64,000 bases of DNA from assembly GCA_963377175.1 (NCBI GenBank), contig CAUJNA010001213.1, forward strand, positions 62,001 to 126,000. The letters run 5' to 3'. The DNA comes from Effrenium voratum (taxonomy: Eukaryota > Sar > Dinophyceae > Suessiales > Symbiodiniaceae). Both the position numbers and the translations under genes were made by a program. The notes beneath the pieces were generated by a model. It saw only the letters and a list, made by a program, of their open reading frames with translations. It was not told the origin of the DNA and searched no databases. Shown here one piece after another: positions 47,701 through 60,125 of this stretch (within the stretch, counting starts at the first letter, position 1; every line of letters begins with the position of its first letter).

Positions 47701-50700
47701 CAATCATCTCACTTCCTGGGGAGTTGAACTTGGGATGGCCGTGTTTGTGGAGAGAAAGTTTGGATGTTTGGTGGCCAATCCACGAGGTGTGCATCCCTGT
47801 GGCGCTTACATGTCTGTGTCCCACGTATGCCCTGTACTAGCCCTCCCCGAGTTTGAAAGGAATCCATTGGGGCACGGTGACACCAGTTAATTGAGAGAGA
47901 CGCACTTTCTGTGGCACATTTCCCAGTATACCCTTACATACCCTCTCTACACCTTTAGCATTCAGCTTTGTACGTCCCCAGTTTGACAGAGCATAAGGTA
48001 CACGGGAAACCCTGGCGTACACCATCCTTACTCAAACCGATAGGTGTCCTTTGTGGTTGTTTTGCTAGAAAAATAGATGACCCTGGTTTTCCTGGTGGTT
48101 TAATCATCTACCAGGGCATTCTATTTCCCCTAAACCTGTCATCCGTAGACCACGCCCTGGCTTTCAGTTGGCCCCTAAGCCTTCGACCCCAAGCATTGAT
48201 ACCAAACCTTGCATGGCCCGCATGTTTCTCAATGTATCTACTGTCTTGGGAACCCTCCCTCCCTCCCCTCCCTCCCCTCCCTCCCTCCCCTCCCCTCCCC
48301 TCCCCTCCCCTCCCCTCCCCTCCCCTCCCCTCCCCTCCCCTCCCCTCCCCTCCCCTCCCCTCCCCTCCCCTCCCCTCCCCTCCCTCCCCTCCCCTCCCCT
48401 CCCCTCCCCTCGTCAGACCGACCCCCGATTTCCGACGCACGTGCCCGAGGCGGACGGCTTCGGGGGCTGGCCCTGGCCCTCAGACGCCCTGGCGCACCCC
48501 AGGGACCGGCCCCGCTTCGCGCACTTCGCGGATGGCCGCGTGGAGGACGGGTCAGCCAAGGGCAAGAACGAGCCCTTCAGTGAGATTCCATTTGCTTTAA
48601 GAATAGGTGTGTTGTTCCCCACCCGACAGGAAGGGGTTGTTAGATTTTATGTACCACGCCCCCACCCAGTATCCCGCCAGAGTCAGATTGCGAGTGGATC
48701 CCGCCGAGTATCCCGCCAGAGCAGCTCGCCAGTGGATCCCGCTGAGTATCCCGCCAGAGCTGCTCGCCAGTGGATCTCGCCTAGTATCCCGCCAGAACTG
48801 CTCGCCAGTGGATCTCGGTGGATCCCGCCGAGTATCCCGCCAGCGCGGCTCGTCAGTGGATCGCCGAGCATCCCACCAGAGCAGCTCGCCAGTGGCTCCC
48901 GCCGAGTATCCCGCCAGAGTAGCTCGCCAGTGGATTTTGCCAAGTATCCCACCAGAGCTGCCAGTGGATCCCGCCGAGCATCTCGCTCGCCAGTCGGCTC
49001 CCGCCGAGTATCCCGCCAGAGCAGCTCGCCAGTGGATTCTGCCAAGTATCCCACCAGGGTAGCGGGGCAGTGGATCCTGCCGAGTATCCCGCTGAGTATC
49101 CCAGAGTAGCTCGCCAGTGGATGGATCCCGCCGAGTATCCAGAGTAGCTCGCCAGTAGATCCCGCCGAGTATCCCAGCAGAGCAGCCCGCCAGTGGATCC
49201 CGCCAAGTATGCCGCTGAGTATTCTGTGCCGGTGGATCCCCAAGTATCCGGCCAGTATCGAGCCGAAGCGGCTCGCCAGTGTTCGCCAGTGGATCCCGCC
49301 AGTATCCCGCCAGAGCAGCTCGCCAGTCTGGTTTTGCTTAATGTCCCGCCCGGCGCACAGTTGGGTTATGTTGGGTTCACATTTCATGTTGGTGCCTTCG
49401 TGTTTTGAGTGTACCCTGATGTTCGGAAAGGGTGATGCTTTTGTGTTGCTTTGTGTTGTGAGTATTGAATAAGCAACTTCGTTTAATCCCCGCCGGGTTT
49501 CTATTTGGAAGGGGCTTGGCTTTTGTTAAAGAAACCGATGCTTGAGTTTTCGAGATCGGCTCGCAGACAAGTGGAGTTTTGACACACACAGACAGGTGGA
49601 TAAGACTCTCAATGCAAAGCTTGTTGAGCAGTCATAGACCCCAAGCCGCTCGAAAACCATGCTTGAACTCACACAACCGTGTTCACGGTCGTAAGCTCGT
49701 GAGTGTGGAGGGTGGGGATTGCTCGAAGCGAAGTAATTTATTATTTGTTATTCCCTTGTTGGTTTTAAAGGGAATCTATCACTACTGGAAATGAATTCAT
49801 TTTTCCGGGGGGCGGAAAGCAAATGAAAGTGGAGAATCCCTGGCATAAGCTTAGGTCAAGAAGGGATAGCCCTGAGAAAAGGTCCACGCTTGGGTTCTCG
49901 GCCTGCGTGGTTTTGGTAACCTCCACACTTTCGGATTGAAGTGGGATGTTTATTGGGGTTGGCTCGGAGTTGGCTTTAGCCCGAGGATTCCTTCTTTCCA
50001 GTTTGTGATTATGGGGCATTGATCTCGATTAGTTGGGTGCCTCTTCGTCATGGATTGTGAATTGGCCCCATCGACCAGTGACACCAAGAGTTCATACTGA
50101 AATAGGACCGCGGGTCATCGCAAATGGACTCCTTCAATTGCGAATTGAAATCCCACCAAGTCTCGTAGAGGTTTGCTTGGCTTTGAACCGCGATATCAGA
50201 AGAGAATTGGAATTTGGGAAAGTCAAAGGGTTGGGTTACAGGAAAACTGCTTCTTTACAGTGTTTTGGGGCCATTTCCTACCTTTGAGAAAGGTTTGGTC
50301 CATCCAGGATAAGCCCAGAGTCCTCTCATAAGCACTTAGCAGGGGTTCAGCCACGGGCCTTTGCATAGAACCTACCCCCACATCCCCACATCCCCGGCAT
50401 GGAACCTAAACCAACCACACTTTGTTCAGACTTTCCCTATATTTTGTTGGGTTGATTTATATTTCTGTTGGGTTGTTTCCTATATTCTGTAGAATTTCCC
50501 TATGTTCTGTCATATGTTCAGTTTTTCATCCCACGTTTTTTTTGGTGGCTTTAAACATTATGAGTTAAAATTAAACCATGAGGATAAGGACCGCAGGTTT
50601 TAGTCTATGTGTCCATTTGCCAGGGTTCCCATTTTGGGTACCTATTTTTGACCCACTGCAGGGAAACTTTCGGAGCCCCGTTGCCCATTCCCCCGACTTT

Positions 50701-53700
50701 TTGCCAACGAACCCATGAGGAGCGGCCCATGCCCTGAGTCGCCGGAGGCACCGATGCCTCGGTTGACGTTGGGCAGCCGGGAAAAAGGGCGCAGGGGGTC
50801 CCTGGTTTTGGGATGGTTTTGAACAGGGCTCCTAAAAAGATACATTTTGCAACCATTTGAAACATGACTTTTTCCACCAAAATAAAGGGGAACCACCATG
50901 TACAAGTTGCAATGTTCAGGTGTATAATGCATCCGGATCCCTGTTGAAGGGGAAGCCAAAAGGAAACCAAAAGGAAGTCTTGCAACCCCAGAAGCCCAAG
51001 TTGAATATGAGGGCTGGCTGACCCCCAAAGACCTGAAATAGTGGTGTTTTGGGCCCCGTTGGGGTTTTTCCACTTTTCAGGTCGCTGTTTTGAGAAACTT
51101 TCAATTGGGTGCAGCTGTTTGAGCCAGCTGGTACCATTTGGTAACCAGGTGATCATGACACAGATGAAAGGAGCAAACGACTGCTCGTTGCACCGGGGTG
51201 CGGAACAAGGCAGTCGGGTGCTGGCGAAACTTGGGACGTCCTGTGAGGTGATCGGCTTCCAGTTGCAGACACTTGCGCGACATGGGACTATTTCGGGGGT
51301 TGCATGGGTCGGGCCCGACCCCGGTTTCTTACTTCTTCCCCCTTGCTGGGGAAGGTTGCCATGGAACCCACTGGAGAAATTGTCCCTTAAGGAACATTGT
51401 CTTCCAAACATCAGCTTCCATGTTGGTGGACACAACTGTTTAACGAGGTTCATGTTCAGGGTGTTTCAAGCTGAAAATCTGTTTCACCACGGCTGCTTTC
51501 ACCCAAGCAACTCTATTACTTGCTGAACCAGCAAATGATTGTGGGAGACCCTCTGCTGTTTTCAGGGCCTCGGAGATGCTTGTTTGCTGTTTCTGAAAAG
51601 CAAGACCTTTCCCTTTGCTTGGCAGGACGTTCTCGTTTGAGGCCCGCGACGGTGTTGATGCCTATTAGGGTGGCTCAATCGTCCTAAAACCATAAGTTGA
51701 ACTTTGCCGGGCAGGCAGGCGCTCTGGCAAATCAGATCAACTGAGGGGCGTCAGCTTTACCCTCGATCAAATTATAAGCTTTTTCCGAGCTGTGCGGCTG
51801 TGTGCGGAAGTAGCTTGGGTGCCTACGGATGGCACTTCCGCTGGTAGGTGTGCAGGAAGCTGATTTTTCTCTTTCCTGCCAAGCAGGCAAAGTCCAGCAT
51901 GCCAGAGGGTCGCGCCAAAGGCGCTGGATCCGGTTCTCAAATTTTCAGGCTGGCCGAGAGCCAGAGTAACAGATTAACCAGACTGCCGCAGGAGAAAAAG
52001 AAGTCCTCCCTCGGGTCTCCTAAATTCTTCAACCGTGGCTTCAAGCATCGAACGTCCACTTGTTGGACACTTTCCGAGGGAACTCCAATAAGTCCCCATT
52101 TGCCTGGAGCACACTAGGAAACAATGAAAGCTCATTTTTTTAAAATGTTTTTAATTGTTTGGTTCTGTTCATTTTTACTGGGGGTCTGGAAAAAACAAAG
52201 TTTTTCGCTACCATACCAAGAGTAGAGATGATGACACACAACTCCCTCTCCCCTGCTGGCAGCCACGCTCAACCTTTGCCCTGTGTGCGTGCCCAAAACT
52301 CATAGAAGACGATCCTCCAAATCAGCTTGTAGGCCCAAATGTATCCTGGCAGGACCCTGTTCACGACAAGTAGCGCAAGATGTTCCTTGGATTCCTTTTC
52401 AACAAATTTGTGGATTCCGTCGGTTTATCATCACCAAGGTAAAACCCAATGCCATGTATGTTTAGCATTGTTCAATCAAGCTGACCTAAACTGGAGTCTC
52501 CTCCAAGAATTTAGGGAAGACTGAATGTGGAACAGGGTCGTAACCAAGTGAACAAGGTACCCCTATAGGCCAAAGGTCCAAACCACCATGCTAAACCACC
52601 CCTTGACACTAAAGATCCTTGGGCTTTCGAAAAATATCCCTGGGCTACCCAAAGGTTCTTGGGGAAATTTGCCCGACACCTGTCCAAGCCCAAATGATTT
52701 TTTGAACACGGGGTCGACACGCCTCCACCGGTTGGTTTTTCGAGCCGCTGGTCGGCTTGTCGGACGAGTCGTGAGGACCAGCTCAGGGCGGCATTGAGCC
52801 AGGCACGAAGCGTCCTCAGTGAGGAGGAATGCCCTTTGGCAGGAACCTTCAGAGGTGTGCCTGGAGTGGCTACCCTGTACCCCTGGTGAACATCAAAATA
52901 GGTGGCAAATGGATGTTCATCCACCTCAAAATGGAGCCATAGGGTATCGGGGTATGCCCCACACCCGAGTGTCCACGATCCTTTAAAAAATGGGGTCATT
53001 ACCGAACAAAAAGAGGGGTCAAGAGCCCATGAAAGTTGCCAACTAGAAGACCTTTCTTTGGCGTGCGCCGGAGGGGCGAATTTGAAAAAAATGAAAAGGC
53101 TGGACTCGATCCCTGCTGGTTACCTGACCTTTTTATGGGTCCCAGCCAGGTGCCGGCTCTGAACTCTTTTTTCCCGGTCTCCGCCTTGGCGTAGGAAGCC
53201 CTGGCCATTTTGAGAGGCGTTTGCCCCATGTTCTGACCCGAAGCCCCTGGTTCCCCCATGTTTTGCAGACCCCCCAAAAACTAAAAACTGGGACAACCCC
53301 TGGCAATCAGCCAAAAGGATCGATCCCCCAAACCCCAGCGCCCGGCCCGGCCTCCAAAACCAATGGCTTCGTCTCGCCTGAGGCGCAGCGGCACAGGAGG
53401 CGCTGAACAGTTTGGTGCTGGAGCGGAAGCTCAAGGCGCTCCGCTCCGCCGCCGACAGCAGCGACGAGGACGACTCGACTCGTCGAAGGATTCGTCGTGG
53501 GATTCGTCGGTGGGGGATCCCCACCCTCTGCAAAATGGAAGTGGGGGAGCGGAGGGGGCTGATCCCTGGAGATCTCCATTTCGGGTCCATTTTCCCTTTC
53601 GTGGGGAAGACTGAATAAATGGAATTGTGGGACCACCACCCCCCTCCCTCTTAAGATAGGGTCGGATAGGTACGGGTTTTTGGTTCTCGCACCAGAGGGC

Positions 53701-55439
53701 CAAAGGGCTGGCGATTTTCGCTTGTAGGAAGGTCTCTCTTCGAAGCCTGGACCCAGGGTTCGCCGCCCGTGTCTCTGGTGCTTTGGGTGGCACGCATGGC
53801 GCATGAAGCCAGGTGTGAACGGTGAATTCGTGTGGATGGATGAATCACAAGCTGCCAGCCAGTTCCTTCCAAAAGTGGCGGACAAAAGAGATTGGAACCC
53901 TGCAGCAAGCAGCCTGCGGGTTCCCCCCTGGGCTTTGCGATGCTTTGCGCTTTGCGCAGGAGCAATTGAGAGCTGCAATCATCGAGGGGCGCAAGGAGAA
54001 TTTGCCGTCAGCGGAGCTGGACAGGGCCAAGGTCGCTTTGGACACCCTGAACCTATGTCTCAAAGGGGGCTAGGGCTCCCTAAACAGGACAGGGATAGTC
54101 TTGAGCACGGCTTTCTTGCTGGATTCCCTTGAGACTCATGTGGGTCCTGAATGGCCGGTAGTAGCTGAGTTTTCTGGAAACTCAAGCAGGATATTGTTGT
54201 GTTTCAAAATAGGGCACCCCAAAAACCGATACGGCTTGTCCCTTTACCCCAACCCAACAAAAGTGTACCCTCGTCTTTTGGTAGGAGGAGCCCCCCTCTT
54301 TTGGTGGGCTTGGACTGGGAAACCAACGGGAAAAAACCCGCCGGTTTTGGCACGCGGAAGCCCCTCAGGGAAAACCCGCCGTTTTGGTCCCCTCCTTTCC
54401 GCCGAAGCGAAAAGCCCGAAGTGAACAAGCTGAGGATCCTGGCGCAGAACGTGCAGAACTTGCAGGAGGCGGTCGAGAGCGAGGACGAAGAGCTCCTGAG
54501 AAAAGCCATTCTGGAGGCGAAGCAACTGGAGCTGCCCGAGGAGGCTGGGGGCTATAGGTGCTTTAGGCTTGGTGCTTCCCAGCCGTCCCCTTACACAGTG
54601 GGGGAGTTTTCGTTTAACTCACTGAAGGTTAAACTTTGAGCGGTGGATCTGGCTTGGTGCTTCGGGGGTCGCTGGTTTTCAATACAATATGAAATGGCGG
54701 AATGCCTGTGCTTTGAAGGACCGCTTCCATTGCTTACTAGTTTTGTTCCACCGTAGTCCATCACTGAACATGTTTAATATTCCGGAAGAAGCCCTAGAAG
54801 ATTTGTAAGAGGCCACCTACTTCGAGCGGTACCTGGATGGGGCTAGTGGGTACCTTGACTGCTATTGGGTTGGATCTTTAGACTTAACTTGTTGGTTGAA
54901 ATCAAGGAAGGGGTTTTCCGAACTAAACCCCAAAAAGTGGAAAACACGCACTTTTTGGGGGGTCAACAGCAGCAACCCAGCTGTGTTGCTTGCTTCTTGT
55001 ACCACTTGGCCAAAAAGCAAACCCAATACCCCCCCGCCTGAGCTGCTGACCGCCGTGTTTTTTTTGTTTTTCCTCGAGGAGATCCAAGAGGCTCAGGCGG
55101 CCTTAGGGGAGCTACTGGAGCGCAAGAGCCTTCGCCAGCTGGACCCGGTGGCCCCCCCCCCTCCGTTTTTTGAGACAGGGACGAGGGTCGGAATTTTCGA
55201 ATGTGTGTGTTTTTTTTTCCTCTTGTTTTTCTTCTTTTGTTGCTAAATGTTGCAAACATGCAGTTCCAGTTTTTCGGGCTGGGGATAGCAGGTGTTGAAC
55301 CGTGTGCTTTTGTCGGTCTTTGGTTGCTTGCCTGCTTGTTTTTTTTTGTTTGTGTTTGTGTGTTTGTGTGTTTGTTTGTTTGTTTGTTTGTTTATTTGAT
55401 TGTTTTCTTGCTTGCTTGCTTGCTTGCTTGCTTGCCTGC

Positions 55440-55536
<97 letters not shown>

Positions 55537-58500
55537 TTGTGTTGTGTTGTGTTGTGTTGTGTTGTGTTGTGTTGTGTTGTGTTGTGTTGTGTTTTGTATG
55601 TGTGTGTGTTGTGTCGATTTGTTTGGTTGGTTGCTTGCTTGGTTTGGTTTGGTTTGGTTGTGTTTGGTGTGATCGCTTGGCTGATTGGTTAGCTAGAGGA
55701 AGATCAGACTTGTCTTTAAGCAGGCCAATGATTACCGGGAAGGTCTTTTCCCAGATTCCCGGGAGCAGAGCGCATGTGGGCCCGTGGGCATTGCTTTCCC
55801 CCATGAACCTTTGGGACACTCAGAAATTAATCCCCTTGCTTTCCTGATTGTGGACAATTCTTGGTTTAGCTTTGCGTTGCATATTTAATGCAAAGGGCCA
55901 AACCCTCACGGGGCCCCGTGACAGCGTGGCAACTTTTCAGCCAACATGGCGATCCATCAAACGGTGGCCTTGATACAGCTGGGTGGTGGAGAATGCCTGC
56001 ACTCGGCTCGCACCAGTGTAACCAGTGATTGTCTCTCGCAATGCTCCCTTGTTACCAATAAACAAACCTTGGTACCTCTCAGCCATCCGGTTCCTGAGCC
56101 TTTTGGCTTTTTAGTGTTTAGTGGTTGGATTTCCATTGAACCTATTAAAAGTTAGTCACTTTTTGCCCAGAAAGTAGAGAGCTTGCTTCTGCGAGGCGAC
56201 CTCTCTTTATGCCCGAAGAACTTCCATGGGCACCATGTCTCCGCCTCCAAGTTAGCTACTTGTGCTTGAGGTTAAGTAGTGCCGACTCCTGCCGTTGTTT
56301 CCCTTCGACCAAACTGAGCCTCCCATCCCCCAACCCCACCCCACACCACCTTTGCCCAACCCCCAACCCCACCCCCCCCACCCCCCCAACCCCCCCAACC
56401 CCCCCAACAACCCCACAACCCCACAACCCCACAACCCCACCCCCACCACCTTTGCCCAACCCACCCCCCACCCAACCCCCAACCCCCCCCACCCCTCACA
56501 ACCCCCCACCCCCCCCCCCAGCCCCACCCCTCCCACCACCCCCCCACCCCAGGAGCTGGCGGTGGCCTCCGCGGACGTCACCGTGCTCAAGGAGGCCATC
56601 GCCTTCGCCCGGCGCTTCGGCCTCGACGAGGCGGCCCTCACCGAGGCCAAGGCGCGGCACGAGAAATGCCCCGCGCCTCGAAGCGCGCGCGCGAGCGCGC
56701 GCGTGCGGAAGCGGCGCTTAGGACCGGCGGTCCTGGAAAGCGATGTTTGGTTGGGTGTATATTTATTCATTTATTTATTTATTTATTTTATTTATTTATT
56801 TATTTAGTTAGTTTGTGTTTTCGTGTTCGTTTTTTTTTTTTTTGGGGGGGGGTTGGACCAAATTTGTAACTACCCCCCCCCAAAAGAAAAAGAAGAAGAA
56901 GAGAAATGGTAGTTACAAATTGGCATAATTTGGACGAAATCCGAGGTTGGACGATTTATGATAACTAAGAAGTTCGGACTGAGATCCTGGAGCAAATCTG
57001 AACCAATTCTGAAGATACAGTTTCGTTTCTGCTGGCCAATCCACTGGTTCGTCGTTCCTTTGGCCGGAATCGGTCCGGGCAGCAAATCGGAAGCGGGGAA
57101 CATCCAAGCATCGGAAGCCCTCCCTCCGCTTCCGAAGATTTCTGGCGCAGGATGGCACCAGTACCAAGTCTCTGTAGATCCTAGGCCCCCCAGCCTGGTG
57201 CCAACTTTTACCGTTCCTGTTTTTGGTTGGGAGGGTGCCCCTGCTAAAATAGACGGCCGGAGAAAAAATCGGGTACCCTGATTCTGACCTCTCTACTGGA
57301 GGACCTGGTGTATATTTTTCCCCACATAAAGGGAATGGAGCAATACTCACTTGAGTTCCTGGACATTCAGCAGACAATGGTAAGCAAACAGTTTGGACTT
57401 TTTTGGCCAGTCCACTCAGGAAGTAACAATAGATTATGATCATCAACATGGTGCCATGGTGCTCGGGAGGAATTCACACAGGCTTGCTTTTGGTCCCCAA
57501 TTCGCGAAACCCCATCGTGGGGTCCTGCCAGGAGGTATTGTGGATGGACAGAATCCTGCACATGGGAATCATGAAGCCTCGCATGCATTGGACAAGCCTT
57601 GCCCAAAGCGAATCGACCTTTTGACCCCGAAGTTACCCTTTTTGTTGGACCATCAGTTCTGGCCCCAAACGGTCAACCGTCTACTTCTGGGTTCTTGCCG
57701 AAGGGGCAACTGAGAGGTGACTAGCCGCTGAATTGGTGCAATGATTTTGGTCCAAACTCCTGTCAGACCATGGCGTTCTGTCAGGACACGCTGCGTCAGA
57801 CGACCTTGGACAAAGCTTCCAAGTACCTGCAAAACTCGGCGGAGTGCCGCTCAGCCTGCACCGAAAATCCCAGCCTAGGTCCCAGCCAGGTTTTTTGTGA
57901 AGGTTCCCCTACTAAAATAGACTACAGCAAAAAAGAGGGGTACCAACTTATTCTAACCTCTCAAATCTGGAGGACCTAGTTGCTCAGCCGGAAGGCATGG
58001 CCCCTGATGTGTTTTGTCAACGTTGCGTAAATGATGAGACGGAATCTGAGCAAGAAGGTTTTGTTGAGACGGAATCTGCTCAAAAGAAGCCGGTGCTCCC
58101 TAGATTCCAACGAATAGTTTTGACTTTTGGGGGAGACGTTACCCTATGAATTCCCCATCCAAACCACTGGAAGACAAGTGTCATGCTGGAAGCCGCAAGG
58201 AAATGCACAGCTGCAGGTCACTGGCTGCCAGGCTTATGAATCGGATCATTGCGCGTGAAGTGAGGTGGGGAAGCAACCGCTTGAGGACATGTGTTCATGT
58301 TTTTCCAGACCAGATGACGGGAAAGGGAAAAGAAAGAGAAAGAGAAAGAGAAAGAAAAGAGAAAATAAAGAGGGACAGAGAGCTTCCCTCTTGATGGTTT
58401 GGATTTGGTGCATAAAGGGGCTCGGGGGTCCAAGATATTGACCCACAAGAGCCACTTGAAATTCAACTCCAAGCCAATCCAAAGCAACTCGGGGTTCGGC

Positions 58501-60006
58501 TTGGATCAAGGGACCTTGGCGCGCTGGAGGCCAAGAGGAGGAGCAGCTGAGAGACGCCATCTCCGAGGTCCTTTGGCGGTTGGTTCCGTTTGCTGAAATG
58601 AATATGTCCCATTTTCCCTTGTTGCTTTTAAAGGGAAGTCTCACTACTGGACATATTTGGATTTGGGGGTCTTAACCAAATGGAAAGTGAAAGCCCAGAA
58701 TGTTGGCACATGAGTCAAGTGGAACGGAATAGAGTCCACTTTTCATTCTTTTTCTGGTTCCCTGACATTGTTTAAGTGGACCAGAATAGAGTCCTTCTCT
58801 TGAGAAGCAATATTGCGAACAAACAAAAGTAAAATAAACAACTAACTCAAACAAGTCCATTGTTCAGGTGGGCCGTTTATTAATCAAGTGCCAACATTAC
58901 AGATTCTAGCTTTTCCAGTTTGCCTTTACAAGAAGACATTCCAGGGAGACATTCCACCATTCGAGCTTGCCAAATGATCAGCGCCCCAAACGCCCCTCGG
59001 CCATTACAGCATGTGGTTCTATCAGGTTTCGGCCCATTAAATCAAACCTGTGGAATCTTGTAGAGCCAAGAACAGCTAGGTCCCCCAGTAGTGCCGATTT
59101 ACTCTTTTTTTGGGCAGGGTTCCCGTACTAAAATTGACTACAGAAAAAAAAAAGGTACCCTTATTCTAACCTCTCTGCTGGAGGACCTAGACAGGGATCC
59201 GATTTGTCGAAAAACACCTAGGACACACCTAATGTGGGCACCTCAGCCCTACCCTTTGCATCCATTTGCCTAAGAACATGTTTTATTTTCCCTTGCTGGT
59301 TTTTAAGTTGGAATCGATTTCACAACTGGATTAATATGTTCTCCTTTTTCCCAGGGGGCGAAAAAGCAACTGGAAGCCATGTTTCACCCCCATGTCACTA
59401 TATGTTCTCATTTTTCCCAGGGGGCGGAAAACCAATTGGAAGCCCAAAACATCTGGCAGTTCAACCCCACCCCTTGGAGTCGCTCCTCCCGGCACCTCCC
59501 GGCGCCAGTCACCAGCCGAGGCGCGAAAGCTGGATTTGCCCCAGGAGGAGCTGGAGGCGGCACAGCAGGTGCTCAACGAGCTGATCCAGGCGAGCAAGAG
59601 AGATTTGGTGCCATCAGCACCGGGAGTGGAAAAAATCCCCGGGCCCTTAAATTCAGGGCTCCTTACAAGATACATGTAACCATTTGAAACATGTTGCTTT
59701 TTGCAGCCAAGTAATGGGAAACCACAATTTACAAGGCAGTGTTGAGGTGTATCATGTAAGGATGCTTGCTTTAAAAATGGTTGATTGGGGAGGGGGTGAT
59801 CCCTGGAGATCTCCATTTGTGGTTCAATTTTCCCTTTCATGGGGAGACTAGATTCATGGAATTGGGGGCCCCCAACCCCCCTCCTCCTGAAGGTAAGGGG
59901 AATACTGAGCCCGGCACATATATATGTAGATGGAAGAAAACACTGGTTTAGACAACGCGCACACACACACACACACACGCTGAATGCAAATATGCAATTA
60001 TATGTG

Positions 60007-60038
<32 letters not shown>

Positions 60039-60094
60039 GATGCACCCCCTATATATGTATACATATATCCCTGACTCATACATGTGTGAAGGAT

Positions 60095-60125
<31 letters not shown>

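Noticed and set aside
48108..49387. Long ORFs on both strands rich in Pro/Ser, Gly/Glu or Arg/Ser
   Set aside because: Products of the CCCCT tract and the 38-bp minisatellite; only 48450-48579 is real coding sequence.
55112..55847. Long Leu/Ala/Cys and Ala/Ser/Lys/Gln repeat ORFs
   Set aside because: Translation of the CTTG and TTGTG microsatellites.
56209..56807. 170-codon Pro-rich ORFs and Gly-rich antisense ORFs
   Set aside because: C-rich intron tract; the exon within (56553-56651) is read in one defined frame instead.
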